Assembly (NCBI GenBank): GCA_964429915.1
Contig: CAYSDZ010000002.1
Coordinates: 1 to 64,000, forward strand
Length of the DNA stretch: 64,000 bases
Origin: Alteromonas_F sp964429915
Lineage (GTDB): Bacteria; Pseudomonadota; Gammaproteobacteria; Enterobacterales; Alteromonadaceae
Direction: 5' to 3'
In this document: piece by piece, positions 52,729 to 61,607 of the stretch
Layout: each line of letters opens with the position of its first letter
How positions within the stretch are numbered: the stretch's first letter is position 1
Notes under the pieces: model-generated
Seen by the model: only the letters and a program-made list of their open reading frames with translations
Database searches by the model: none
What the model was told of the DNA's origin: nothing
Program-made: the position numbers and the translations under genes

Positions 52729-53738
52729 TGCAGCAATTTTTATATCGATGCTGGTTTGATAAACACCCTTTAAGGTGGCTATTTTTGCCATTAAGCGCGC
52801 TGTTTTTTTGTCTGTCAGCACTACGCCGAAAACTATACGAAATCGGCTTGCTCAAGTCTTATCACCCTGCTGTGCCCGTGTTAGTGGTGGGTAATCTCTC
52901 TGTTGGTGGGAATGGAAAAACACCCGTCGTATTGTTGGTCGTAAAATGGCTGGTTGAATTAGGCTATATACCCGGCGTATTGAGTCGGGGGTATGGAGGG
53001 CAATGTGAACATTTTCCCCACCTAGTGACACAAAGCGACCCAGCGCAGTTTGTGGGTGACGAGCCCCGACTTATCGCTAATAGGGGTTTGTGCAAAGTGG
53101 TAATCGATCCTATTCGCTCACGCGGTGCTGATTTTTTAGCCTCGCTGGGGTGTAATATCATCGTCTGTGACGATGGCTTACAACATTATGCCCTGCAAAG
53201 AGATATTGAATGGCTAGTGATGGACGACAGGAAGTTAGGTAACGGTTGGTTATTACCTATGGGGCCGTTAAGAGAGCTGCCCTCGCGACTTAAGGATGTC
53301 GACGCCGTTATTCACAACGGAAACGATCCGCTTAACGACGATACGTTTACCATGTCGCTTAGGTTTACGCGTTTTGTCAACGTTCGTTACCCTCAAAAAA
53401 CGCTGTCGATAAACGAATTTTTAGCACATTATCAAGACAAAACCTTGCATGCAGTGGCGGGAATAGGGTCGCCACAACGATTCTTTCAATCTTTGACGGA
53501 CTTGGGTTTCGTCGATTTTAAGACGACCGCGCTAGCCGATCACCATCATTTTACCTCAAGCGATTTGCCAGATTGTGTTACGCTTATGACAGAAAAAGAT
53601 GCAGTAAAATGCCAGTCACTTGCTCATGACGAGTGCTGGTATCTTCAGGTTGATGCTATACTCAGCGAGCAGTTAAAAAGCCAGCTAGAAGTCACGCTCA
53701 AGGCGTTGGCTCGCGCTACTATAGAATCAAAGCAATAG
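52728..53738 (+). CDS. lpxK: tetraacyldisaccharide 4'-kinase
   Basis: 336 residues. Phosphorylates the lipid A disaccharide precursor at the 4' position. The P-loop GNLSVGGNGKTP is at about 55-66. An N-terminal hydrophobic segment (18-31) associates it with the inner membrane. Further family motifs are LSRGYGG, VGDEPRLIA, VCDDGLQHYALQRDIEW and LMTEKDAVKC. The length is normal (328 in E. coli). It is coupled to msbA by the TAATG overlap. Confidence 0.95.
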   Translation: MQQFLYRCWFDKHPLRWLFLPLSALFFCLSALRRKLYEIGLLKSYHPAVPVLVVGNLSVGGNGKTPVVLLVVKWLVELGYIPGVLSRGYGGQCEHFPHLVTQSDPAQFVGDEPRLIANRGLCKVVIDPIRSRGADFLASLGCNIIVCDDGLQHYALQRDIEWLVMDDRKLGNGWLLPMGPLRELPSRLKDVDAVIHNGNDPLNDDTFTMSLRFTRFVNVRYPQKTLSINEFLAHYQDKTLHAVAGIGSPQRFFQSLTDLGFVDFKTTALADHHHFTSSDLPDCVTLMTEKDAVKCQSLAHDECWYLQVDAILSEQLKSQLEVTLKALARATIESKQ

Positions 53739-53773
53739 AACCAAAAAATAGAACCAAAATACTAGGGAACGAC

Positions 53774-53968
53774 ATGCCATTTGATACGAAGTTACTTGAT
53801 ATTCTAGCTTGCCCCGTTTGCAAAGGAAAATTGATATTAACCAAAGAAAAAGATGCCTTGGTGTGTCGTTTTGACCGTTTGCGCTTTCCGATTATCGATG
53901 GCATACCTGTATTGATAGAAACAGAAGCGCAAAGCTTATCCAATGAAGAGCTTTCCAACCTCGAATGA
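53774..53968 (+). CDS. ycaR: Trm112-like protein YcaR
   Basis: 64-residue protein of the Trm112/UPF0434 family. LLDILACPVCKGKLIL carries a CxxC pair, and the conserved RFPIIDGIPVLI strand follows. Its second zinc pair is missing, as is usual for bacterial YcaR. The role is unclear; Trm112 proteins activate methyltransferases in other domains of life. It lies between lpxK and kdsB, as in E. coli, and its stop overlaps the kdsB start by four bases. Confidence 0.92.
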   Translation: MPFDTKLLDILACPVCKGKLILTKEKDALVCRFDRLRFPIIDGIPVLIETEAQSLSNEELSNLE

Positions 53969-54741
53969 TTATGAAAGCCAGTTTTATTGCAGTCATTCCT
54001 GCACGTTATGGTTCTAGCCGTTTTCCTGGCAAAATACTCGCTGATATTCAAGGCAAACCAATGATAGCGCATGTTGTTGAGCGTGCGCTTGAGGCAGGTG
54101 CAGCACAGGTAATTGTTGCAACTGATAATGAACGTATTGCTCGGGCCGTGTCACCACTTTGTCAAGTGCAAATGACACGCGCTGATCATGAATCAGGGAC
54201 TGAGAGAATTGCCGAAGTCGTGAGCTTACGCCAGTTTGTTGATGAACAGATTATTGTCAATGTGCAAGGTGATGAACCTTTTATTGCACCGAAGTTAATT
54301 CATCAGGTAGCGCAATTGCTCGAAAACGAAAAAACGCAGATGGCAACACTTTGTACTGCAATCACAAACCGAGAAGAAGTGATAAACCCAAATACAGTAA
54401 AGGTGGTTCGCAATAGCCAAGCGCGAGCACTGTATTTTTCAAGGGCCAGTATTCCATTTGAACGAGAAGCGCTTCTAGCTGACATCACCGATACGTCCAA
54501 AGTGCATTTAGGGAATATGCGGCGTCATTTAGGTATTTACGCCTATACCGCAGGCTACATCAGACGATATGTAAGCTACGCGCCGTCTCCTTTAGAACAA
54601 ATCGAATCATTAGAGCAATTGCGTGCATTGTGGTACGGCGACACCATTGCCGTTGCAGATGCCATAGCGCCTGCTCCCTCTGGCGTTGATACGCCTGACG
54701 ATCTTGAAAGATTATTGAGCACTTTAAAAGGCAAAGAATAA
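53965..54741 (+). CDS. kdsB: 3-deoxy-manno-octulosonate cytidylyltransferase
   Basis: 258 residues. Activates Kdo to CMP-Kdo for the LPS inner core. The nucleotide loop VIPARYGSSRFPGK, VQGDEPFI and HLGIYAYTAGYIRRY are diagnostic. The ATG at 53965 overlaps the ycaR stop; a second Met two codons later is also possible. The gene ends within a palindrome shared with the end of the convergent rimO gene. Confidence 0.95.
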   Translation: MIMKASFIAVIPARYGSSRFPGKILADIQGKPMIAHVVERALEAGAAQVIVATDNERIARAVSPLCQVQMTRADHESGTERIAEVVSLRQFVDEQIIVNVQGDEPFIAPKLIHQVAQLLENEKTQMATLCTAITNREEVINPNTVKVVRNSQARALYFSRASIPFEREALLADITDTSKVHLGNMRRHLGIYAYTAGYIRRYVSYAPSPLEQIESLEQLRALWYGDTIAVADAIAPAPSGVDTPDDLERLLSTLKGKE

Positions 54742-54761
54742 GCTGAAAAAACTTATTCTTT
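54733..54761. terminator. AT-rich hairpin between kdsB and rimO
   Basis: AAAGAATAAG (54733-54742) pairs with CTTATTCTTT (54752-54761) around CTGAAAAAA. The stem contains the last codons and stops of both convergent genes, each ending Lys-Glu-stop or close to it. The T-run is present on the minus strand only as part of the loop, so the strength is uncertain. Confidence 0.45.
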
Positions 54762-56207
54762 CTCGCTGTCTTCCTCGCTTTCTTCGTCAGCGACGACAGC
54801 CCAAGTATCGTGCTCGTCTGCGTGGATGATTTCCGCCCAAACTCGTTCCCCCACTGCAAGGTGATGAACGTTGTTTAAGTGCACCAAACCATCTACTTCT
54901 GGCGCATCGGCAAAACATCGACCAACGGCACCTTCTGGCGTGAGTTCATCTATCACCACCAAATATTCTTTACCTATACGAGCTTGTAAGCGTTGGGCGC
55001 TAATTTCAGCCTGAACGTCCATAAATGTTTTGAGTCTGGCTTGCTTTACCTCTTCAGGCACGGGTTCAGGTAAATCATTGGCTTTTGCCCCTTCGACTGG
55101 TGAGTAGGCAAAACACCCAGCTCTATCAATTTGTGCTTCACGGATAAAATCGAGCAGTTCGTTAAATTCCTCCTCAGTTTCACCAGGGAAGCCGACAATA
55201 AACGTTGAGCGTATAATCAGCTCTGGGCATTGTTCGCGCCATTTTTTAATGCGCTCTAAGGTTCTATCTGCACTACCAGGACGTTTCATTAAACGCAAAA
55301 TGCGTTTGCTAGCATGCTGAAACGGAATATCTAAATAGGGTAATATTTTACCCTCGTTCATTAACGGAATTAAATCATCAACGTGAGGGTAGGGATACAC
55401 ATAATGAAGCCGCACCCACATATCCATTTCACCCAGTTTTTCGCAAAGCTGTAGCATGTGTGTTTTAACTGGCATGCCTTGCCAAAATCCAGTTCTGTGT
55501 TTGACATCAACACCGTAGGCACTGGTGTCCTGAGAAATCACCAACAGTTCATTTACCCCAGCCTTTTTCAAGCGCTGTGCTTCGTCTAATATTTCGCCAA
55601 CTGGACGGCTCACCAGATCACCGCGCATCGACGGAATAATGCAGAAAGTACAACGGTGATTGCAGCCTTCTGAAATTTTCAAATACGCATAATGTTTCGG
55701 CGTTAATTTAACGCCGTGGTCGGGGATCAAATCAGCAAAAGGATTATGTTCGGGTTTAGGAAGGTGGTCGTGTACTTGGTTGACCACGGTTTCGTAGGAA
55801 TGCGGGCCGGTAATTGCTAGCACATTGGGGTGCAACTCGCGTATCTCATCTTCTTTCACACCCAAACAGCCAGTAACGATAACCTTCCCATTTTCTTTTA
55901 GCGCTTCACCAATAGTATCTAAGGACTCTTCCACCGCAGCGTCAATAAAACCGCAGGTGTTCACAATCACCAAATCTGAATCGTGATAAGTAGGCACGAC
56001 TTCATAGCCTTCTGTTCTTAGCTGCGTAAGAATGCGCTCTGAATCGACTAGGTTTTTTGGGCAGCCAAGGCTTACGAAGCCAATACGGCTGGATGATTGC
56101 TCAACAATTTCGTACTGTTTGAGTGCATTATTGACTTGTTCCGCAATCACTTTATTTGGTGTTTCAAGTGTTGTGGTTTGCTTAGGATCAAATTGTTTAA
56201 CTGTCAT
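54753..56207 (-). CDS. rimO: ribosomal protein S12 methylthiotransferase RimO
   Basis: 484 residues. Radical-SAM enzyme that methylthiolates an aspartate of ribosomal protein S12. The N-terminal UPF0004 domain has the cluster cysteines C49, C84 and C113. The radical-SAM motif CNHRCTFC (C181, C185, C188) follows, and a C-terminal TRAM domain runs from about 410. The N-terminus is about 40 residues longer than in E. coli RimO (441), and the C-terminus has an acidic tail (EESEEDSEKE). The start MTVKQFDPKQ is kept because the frame has no better site. Confidence 0.94.
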   Translation of the reverse strand: MTVKQFDPKQTTTLETPNKVIAEQVNNALKQYEIVEQSSSRIGFVSLGCPKNLVDSERILTQLRTEGYEVVPTYHDSDLVIVNTCGFIDAAVEESLDTIGEALKENGKVIVTGCLGVKEDEIRELHPNVLAITGPHSYETVVNQVHDHLPKPEHNPFADLIPDHGVKLTPKHYAYLKISEGCNHRCTFCIIPSMRGDLVSRPVGEILDEAQRLKKAGVNELLVISQDTSAYGVDVKHRTGFWQGMPVKTHMLQLCEKLGEMDMWVRLHYVYPYPHVDDLIPLMNEGKILPYLDIPFQHASKRILRLMKRPGSADRTLERIKKWREQCPELIIRSTFIVGFPGETEEEFNELLDFIREAQIDRAGCFAYSPVEGAKANDLPEPVPEEVKQARLKTFMDVQAEISAQRLQARIGKEYLVVIDELTPEGAVGRCFADAPEVDGLVHLNNVHHLAVGERVWAEIIHADEHDTWAVVADEESEEDSEKE

Positions 56208-56369
56208 GCCGTACCGTAGTAGATAAATTCAGATTTTCCCTTAAAATTTTACAGGAAATAATTTTGAAAAGCATTTGAAGTTATATGCCCCAAGACATTA
56301 TTTCCTCTTTACTCTAAAAAATTTTTATTTTTATGCTTGAATTACAAATTTCATTAATGTGGGTTTATT

Positions 56370-56392
56370 TGGTGTATAAATTTTATACACCA
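56370..56392. promoter_or_regulatory. perfect palindrome, candidate operator
   Basis: TGGTGTATAA and TTATACACCA form ten-base perfect arms around ATT, about 60 bases ahead of the first possible start (56454) of the Gly-rich protein gene. The symmetry and size suit a dimeric repressor. A hairpin role is less likely because no T-run follows. No regulator gene is adjacent. Confidence 0.5.
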
Positions 56393-56530
56393 TAAGCTTG
56401 ATGTAATAATAACAAATCAGGCAATTCAAAAATCTTATAGGACGAAAAAAATTATGGAAAATTTCTAAAGATAGTTGCACTATTATCACTTCTCACCGTT
56501 GACGTTAACTTATCAGAAAGCGTCTCATTT

Positions 56531-57118
56531 ATGGGTGTTTCTTCTGTTTTTGCAGGTTCATGCGAAGAAAGTACCGCAGACGCTTGTGGTTCTCCTAGCA
56601 ATGACTCTCCAGATAGTGGATGTAGGGGGTGTGTTGGTTATGGTTCTGGAGGCGGTGGTTCTTCAGGCGGAGGCAGTAGAGGCGGAAGTGGTGGTGGACC
56701 CCGAGGTGATTCTGGAGATGATAACAAAGACGAAAAAGATAAGGATGAAGATGAAGACGACACCGAGAACGAAGAAAATTCAAATGAACAAGAGACGCAA
56801 CCACCCAAAGAAGATTATGCTGATAGACAGCAATGTGTAGACGATGCGCAGGCTAGCCATTCAATGTGCAGGCTAAAGCCATTAAGACAACATACTCTTG
56901 CTTTACAAAGGTGCAGTACAATAGACTGGGAAGCATCAGTAAGAGGTTCTGGTTCTGGGCGTGCACTTGTGGTAGCAGTTGAAGTTGAAGGAGAGGTCGT
57001 GTTTCGGTCAAATTCTTATCATCACTGTACGGCTGTCAATGACTCCACCCGTAATGCATCAATAGCTGAATGCGATTCAGTGAGAGATTCATTTATTGCT
57101 CAAAATTGCCCTTCTTAA
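56531..57118 (+). CDS. Gly-rich/acidic Cys-containing exported protein, 5' end possibly frameshifted
   Basis: The open frame from ATG 56531 gives 195 residues: a short hydrophobic start (MGVSSVFAGSC), a Cys pair region, a Gly/Ser-rich block (about 36-60), a highly acidic Asp/Glu/Lys block (about 60-90), and a C-terminal domain with six cysteines (about 100-195). Upstream, the same frame is open from 56441 and reads FLKIVALLSLLTV, a signal-peptide-like core. However, the ATG with a ribosome site (AGGA, ATG 56454: MENF-stop) is in another frame. One extra T in the TTT at 56462-56464 would join them. I do not recognise the family. It is followed 18 bases later by another unknown gene. Confidence 0.55.
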   Translation: MGVSSVFAGSCEESTADACGSPSNDSPDSGCRGCVGYGSGGGGSSGGGSRGGSGGGPRGDSGDDNKDEKDKDEDEDDTENEENSNEQETQPPKEDYADRQQCVDDAQASHSMCRLKPLRQHTLALQRCSTIDWEASVRGSGSGRALVVAVEVEGEVVFRSNSYHHCTAVNDSTRNASIAECDSVRDSFIAQNCPS

Positions 57119-57136
57119 CTACACGGAGTAATTATT

Positions 57137-58180
57137 ATGAGTAAAAAAATAGTGATTATTAGTGTAAGTATTTTATTAATACTTAGCTTGGTAAGTTATC
57201 TACGTTTTGATTTATCCAATACCCCTAAAAACAATCGTACACTGGTTGACAGAAGTACTAACACGATGGGACACGCTGAACAATTTATAGAAGCCAAGGA
57301 CATCCAAGAAGAAGGTGCTGTGTATAACCAGTCAAACGACGAAGGCACTCAAAACATAATATATAAAGACATAGAAGACGATTGGTGTATTACCGTCAAT
57401 GAACTATCTGAGGACGACAGAAATTTTGTTAGTTCAGAAATGAGTTCTTTGCAAAAAAGGCAAGGTGATATTTCTATCGGGTTAAAAATAGATGACAGCT
57501 ATAAAGAAGGTTTAGGGAGTTACTATTTAGAACCTTACAGAGAAGCATCGAAAGAAGAACTTTACTTTTACGTAGAGCAGGATAATGCATATGCAATGCT
57601 AACTGCCTTACAAAGAAACGATATTCCTCGAAAAAAGAAGCTTGAGGTCGCTGATAGGTTACTGGTGCTTGGTTATACTGGCTATGCCACTAGTACACCA
57701 GTCATTTACGCTATGATTGATGCAAACAGAGAATTGATTAACAATAATCACCAAGTCAATGACCAAGTTACCGCGCTTATCAAGAAGGCACTTGGGTATG
57801 CTTTATATGGCATTGAGCGTAAAAATTCTACTGGCTTGCAAAGTTTTGTCGATCTTTCGCTAGGTGGTTACATTTTTTCTGATGAAGTGAGCGTAATGGA
57901 GCTGATTGACGATGAGGTAATGTCTGGTGCTAGGCTTTATACTGAAAAACTTAAAGAGAGCGTCAACTCTATCAGGGTTCAAGAGGGGCTACCAGAATTG
58001 AATACTGATTTTAATAGGATAGCAGAGTACGCGTTTGAATTTAGTGTTAGTGCATTACATCATAGTTATACGCCAATGATGAAACACATTAGTCAGTCGC
58101 TAAATGAAGAGTATCCAGAGCTGACGTTGTCGGGGTGCACTGGACAACTTTATAGAAGATTGGAAACTGCTCGTCGCTAG
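57137..58180 (+). CDS. uncharacterised membrane-anchored protein
   Basis: 347 residues. An N-terminal membrane helix at about 4-22 is followed by a polar stretch and a mostly helical domain. The sequence includes a single internal Cys (WCITVNEL) and a C-terminal CTGQLYRRLETARR. Tetratricopeptide-like spacing is suggested by NAYAMLTALQRND and KKALGYALYGIERKN but is not convincing. I do not recognise a family. It lies 18 bases after the Gly-rich protein gene with a good site before the ATG (ACGGAGTAATT). The two probably act together at the envelope. Confidence 0.55.
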   Translation: MSKKIVIISVSILLILSLVSYLRFDLSNTPKNNRTLVDRSTNTMGHAEQFIEAKDIQEEGAVYNQSNDEGTQNIIYKDIEDDWCITVNELSEDDRNFVSSEMSSLQKRQGDISIGLKIDDSYKEGLGSYYLEPYREASKEELYFYVEQDNAYAMLTALQRNDIPRKKKLEVADRLLVLGYTGYATSTPVIYAMIDANRELINNNHQVNDQVTALIKKALGYALYGIERKNSTGLQSFVDLSLGGYIFSDEVSVMELIDDEVMSGARLYTEKLKESVNSIRVQEGLPELNTDFNRIAEYAFEFSVSALHHSYTPMMKHISQSLNEEYPELTLSGCTGQLYRRLETARR

Positions 58181-58336
58181 CTAGGAAGAGTTTTACTAGC
58201 TTGAGTGAAGGCCAATTTAAAGGGTGGCTAATTTTTGCTTTCTATAAGGTTTTATGACCTAGGATTGAAATGTTTGTCACCCTTAATCGTGCAACGCGTA
58301 TTACCAATTTTGTTTTAAAAAAATGACACAGGTAAT

Positions 58337-58798
58337 ATGACCAAACTCAAGCTCCCCTTACACTGTTACGATGAAGCAGGCAGGATCATACCCTCTGTAT
58401 GGTTTACGCTAGTCTTGCTTTGGGGGGCAAGGGCGATATGGGTGTTGGCGTCTGCAATGCTGCTTGGCGATAATGGCGAGACCATCCGACTGTGGGTTTT
58501 CCCTGTTGCATTCAGTTTTAAATTGCATCTCGGGCTAGGGGGGATTTATTTAATGCTTTGGTTCGTTTTGGGAAGACGAGAGTGGTTTTGGAAAAAGAAC
58601 GACTCATTGCAATGGACGAAAGTTTTACTTTATGTTCTTTTGGCTTTAGATATAGGCTTACAGTGTTTTTTCCTGAGTCATTCCGTTGATCATTTTGATG
58701 CAGTATCGGGTTCAATGCTCCTAATCACTACCTTCACAGCAATGTATGTAGGTAGAAGTAAACGCACGCGGTTCATGTATGAAGACTGGCGCGCGTAA
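58337..58798 (+). CDS. DUF2919 membrane protein (YfeZ-like)
   Basis: 153 residues. The start LPLHCYDEAGRIIPSVWFTLVLLWGARAIWVL is the DUF2919 pattern. Four membrane helices are predicted (about 22-42, 60-80, 92-110 and 115-135), and the protein ends with a basic/aromatic tail (KRTRFMYEDWRA). Function unknown; a relative in E. coli is YfeZ. It is convergent with the next gene, with four bases between the stops. Confidence 0.8.
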   Translation: MTKLKLPLHCYDEAGRIIPSVWFTLVLLWGARAIWVLASAMLLGDNGETIRLWVFPVAFSFKLHLGLGGIYLMLWFVLGRREWFWKKNDSLQWTKVLLYVLLALDIGLQCFFLSHSVDHFDAVSGSMLLITTFTAMYVGRSKRTRFMYEDWRA

Positions 58799-58802
58799 AC
58801 GC

Positions 58803-59222
58803 TTAGTTTCTGTTATTTTCTACCGCCTGATCAAAATAGGCTTTCACACTAACTTGGCTATCATTAACTAAACGTTCATAGCAAATTCCAGCAAACGCAT
58901 AACTATGCGAACCGTAGGCAAGCACCACATAGGGAGCATTCGGGTTAGACTGATCGTACACCCATTCACCGCCCACTTGTAATTTAAATACTTCTCCTAC
59001 ATACGCACCAAAGATATTACACAGTGTAAATACCGCTTGGTCTTCTAAAACCTCGTCGTGATATTTGTCGACAAAGCCAAGTAAAATATCATCAACTAAG
59101 TTAATGCTTTGCGCTGAATAGTCTAAGTCCAATGAAAATTCATCGCGAGATGTTGCTACCGCATCACTAGCACTCGCTTTCATTAGGTCTAACAGTTCCT
59201 CTTGGTGCATTGCGCGCTCCAT
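58803..59222 (-). CDS. uncharacterised small soluble protein (DUF3806-like)
   Basis: 139 residues. A helical N-terminus with an LDYSAQSINLVDDIL segment is followed by LCNIFGAYVGEVFKLQVGGEWVYD, a short GAYVGEV motif also seen in DUF3806-type proteins; that placement is tentative. No signal peptide or membrane helix. It is encoded just upstream of tcdA on the same strand (nine-base gap), so the two may be co-transcribed. Confidence 0.6.
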   Translation of the reverse strand: MERAMHQEELLDLMKASASDAVATSRDEFSLDLDYSAQSINLVDDILLGFVDKYHDEVLEDQAVFTLCNIFGAYVGEVFKLQVGGEWVYDQSNPNAPYVVLAYGSHSYAFAGICYERLVNDSQVSVKAYFDQAVENNRN

Positions 59223-59230
59223 TTTCTTGT

Positions 59231-60049
59231 TTATTTAATGTTTGCCAATTTGTTTAATACAATACTTACTGCAAACATCGCAAAAGTACAGGTTACTGTA
59301 GATATTGCACCAAATCCAGACGTACAGTCTAGGCGGGTACTGCCCTGCATAGACGACTTATTACTATTCACCGTTCCATCTGGTTGTGGATACCTAAGTT
59401 GCTCAGTGCTGAAAACACAGGTGACTCCAAACCGACGTTGAGGGTTTTTACTAAAATGATATCGACGCCTCAGTTCGCTTCGTACCTTTGCAGCTAAAGG
59501 GTCTTGAATGGTTTTTGCAAGGTCACCTTTAGTAATTTGCGTCGGATCTAACTGACCGCCAGCACCGCCGACGGTCACGATTTTGATTTTATTGCGTTTA
59601 CAATGAGCAATAATAGCACATTTTGCACTTATACTATCGGTTGCTTCTATAACGTAATCGCAGGTTTTTTCAATCAATGAAGCCGTATTTTCTGGCGTGA
59701 CAAAATCTTCGATACACTCTACGGTACATGCAGGATTGATATCTATAATACGCTGTTGCATTACCTCAACTTTGGATTGATTAATAGTGGAGGTGAGGGC
59801 ATGAATTTGTCGATTAATGTTAGTGACACAGATATCGTCTAAGTCAATTAAAGTGATTTTGCCTATTCCACTGCGAGCTAGCGCCTCCGCACACCAAGAG
59901 CCCACACCGCCAATACCCACCACTGTTACATGACTGTTTTCGAACGTCGATACATTCTTTACACCGTACAAGCGACCTACGCCTGTTGTTTTAGATTTCT
60001 CTACCGTATCCATTGATTCCAATGTTGATTCAAAACTGTTTCGTCGCAT
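59231..60049 (-). CDS. tcdA: tRNA threonylcarbamoyladenosine dehydratase TcdA
   Basis: 272 residues from the ATG at 60049 (GGATA upstream); a TTG at 60076 would add nine. E1/ThiF-like fold with GIGGVGSWCAEALARSGIG, DLDDICVTNINRQIHA and TVGGAGGQLDPTQI. It converts t6A37 of tRNA to its cyclic form. C-terminal hydrophobic residues (VTCTFAMFAVSIVLNKLA) are typical of TcdA and associate it with the membrane. It is transcribed divergently from manC. Confidence 0.93.
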   Translation of the reverse strand: MRRNSFESTLESMDTVEKSKTTGVGRLYGVKNVSTFENSHVTVVGIGGVGSWCAEALARSGIGKITLIDLDDICVTNINRQIHALTSTINQSKVEVMQQRIIDINPACTVECIEDFVTPENTASLIEKTCDYVIEATDSISAKCAIIAHCKRNKIKIVTVGGAGGQLDPTQITKGDLAKTIQDPLAAKVRSELRRRYHFSKNPQRRFGVTCVFSTEQLRYPQPDGTVNSNKSSMQGSTRLDCTSGFGAISTVTCTFAMFAVSIVLNKLANIK

Positions 60050-60188
60050 TATCCAGAAATAAAGGCAATGAAACAAATAAGACCTTCAAAAAATGGCAAA
60101 ATATCACAAGATTTTCAAGTTAGTATTGATTGCATGGAATGCCTTGTTTACCATGAATTGAATTTAAATTTTGATGTAAAGGATAATC

Positions 60189-61604
60189 ATGACGCCTATT
60201 ATTTTAGCAGGGGGAACAGGCAGTAGACTGTGGCCTAAATCCAGAGCTGCATTGCCTAAACAATTTCTCGCACTTGCTTCAGAAAATACCATGTTACAAG
60301 AAACCATTAACCGGCTTGATGGATGTAATATGCAGGCGCCCATTGTGGTGTGCAACGATGCGCATCGTTTTTTAGTTGCTGAGCAGCTTCGACAAAATGA
60401 AACTGAGCACGGCGGTATTTTATTAGAGCCTGTGGGTCGTAATACCGCACCGGCAATTGCATTAGCAGCACTGCATGCTGTTAAAACTGGCGATGATCCA
60501 ACATTGCTAGTACTTGCGGCAGATCATTTGATTAAAAATGAAAAAGCTTTTCATGAGTCAATAGGCCAAGCCGCTGACCTTGCTGAACAAGGCTACTTAG
60601 TCACGTTCGGCATCGTGCCTGACCAAGCGCATACAGGGTATGGCTACATTCAAGGCGGAAAAACCTTGTCACAAGGCTTTGAAGTAAAACAATTTGTTGA
60701 AAAGCCAGACCTTGCCACCGCTGAACAATATTTAAAAAGCGGTGAATATTACTGGAACAGTGGCATGTTTATGTTCAAGGCCAGTGTATATCTTGCTGAG
60801 CTTGAAAAGCATGCACCAGACATTCTTGCCGCATGTAAAGCTGCAATAGAGACTGAATCCAATGATTTAGATTTTATTCGTATTAATCCTGACATCTTTG
60901 CGACCAGCCCTGATGACTCTATTGACTACGCTGTAATGGAAAAAACGCAAATGGCGGCGATGGTTCCACTAGATGCAGGATGGAACGATGTGGGGAGCTG
61001 GTCTTCATTATGGGAAACCGCAGAGCAAAAAGACGAAAATGGCAACGTGGTCATTGGTGATGCTATATTGGAAGGGGTGTCAGACAGCTACGTTAACAGC
61101 GAACAGCGTTTGATTTCTGTGATTGGCTTAGACAATGTGGTTGTGGTTGAAACGAAAGATGCGGTCATGGTGGCGCACAAAGATAAAGTGCAAAATATAA
61201 AAGCCGTAGTGACTAAACTGAAACAGGAAAAACGACCAGAATTTGAGTTCCATCGCGAAGTGTTTCGGCCTTGGGGAAGTTACGATTCAATCGACAACGG
61301 CAAGCGGTTCCAAGTTAAACGTATTACCGTAAAGCCAGGTGAAAAGTTGTCTGTTCAAATGCATCACCATCGAGCTGAGCACTGGGTGGTGGTATCAGGT
61401 TCGGCCAATATTACTATTGGTGAAGAAACCAAATTAGTTACCGAGAATGAGTCTGTCTACATTCCGATAGGTGAAGTTCATGCACTCGAAAATCCCGGAA
61501 AAATACCGCTTGAGCTTATTGAAGTGCAATCGGGCTCGTACTTGGGTGAAGACGACATTGTGCGCTTTTCTGATCGATACGGCCGAACCGAGAAAAAGGC
61601 ATAA
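60189..61604 (+). CDS. manC: mannose-1-phosphate guanylyltransferase/mannose-6-phosphate isomerase
   Basis: 471 residues, bifunctional type II. The N-terminal nucleotidyltransferase has ILAGGTGSRLWPKSRAALPKQF and FVEKPD. The C-terminal cupin isomerase domain (from about 350) has PGEKLSVQMHHHRAEHWVVVSG and EVHALENPG. It makes GDP-mannose for surface polysaccharide or LPS. It is followed three bases later by the phosphomannomutase gene, a complete mannose-activation operon. Confidence 0.95.
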   Translation: MTPIILAGGTGSRLWPKSRAALPKQFLALASENTMLQETINRLDGCNMQAPIVVCNDAHRFLVAEQLRQNETEHGGILLEPVGRNTAPAIALAALHAVKTGDDPTLLVLAADHLIKNEKAFHESIGQAADLAEQGYLVTFGIVPDQAHTGYGYIQGGKTLSQGFEVKQFVEKPDLATAEQYLKSGEYYWNSGMFMFKASVYLAELEKHAPDILAACKAAIETESNDLDFIRINPDIFATSPDDSIDYAVMEKTQMAAMVPLDAGWNDVGSWSSLWETAEQKDENGNVVIGDAILEGVSDSYVNSEQRLISVIGLDNVVVVETKDAVMVAHKDKVQNIKAVVTKLKQEKRPEFEFHREVFRPWGSYDSIDNGKRFQVKRITVKPGEKLSVQMHHHRAEHWVVVSGSANITIGEETKLVTENESVYIPIGEVHALENPGKIPLELIEVQSGSYLGEDDIVRFSDRYGRTEKKA

Positions 61605-61607
61605 CGA

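Noticed and set aside
56531..57118. Gly-rich/acidic frame considered as a spurious low-complexity ORF
   Set aside because: Kept as a gene because the C-terminal part has varied composition with spaced cysteines and a downstream coupled gene.
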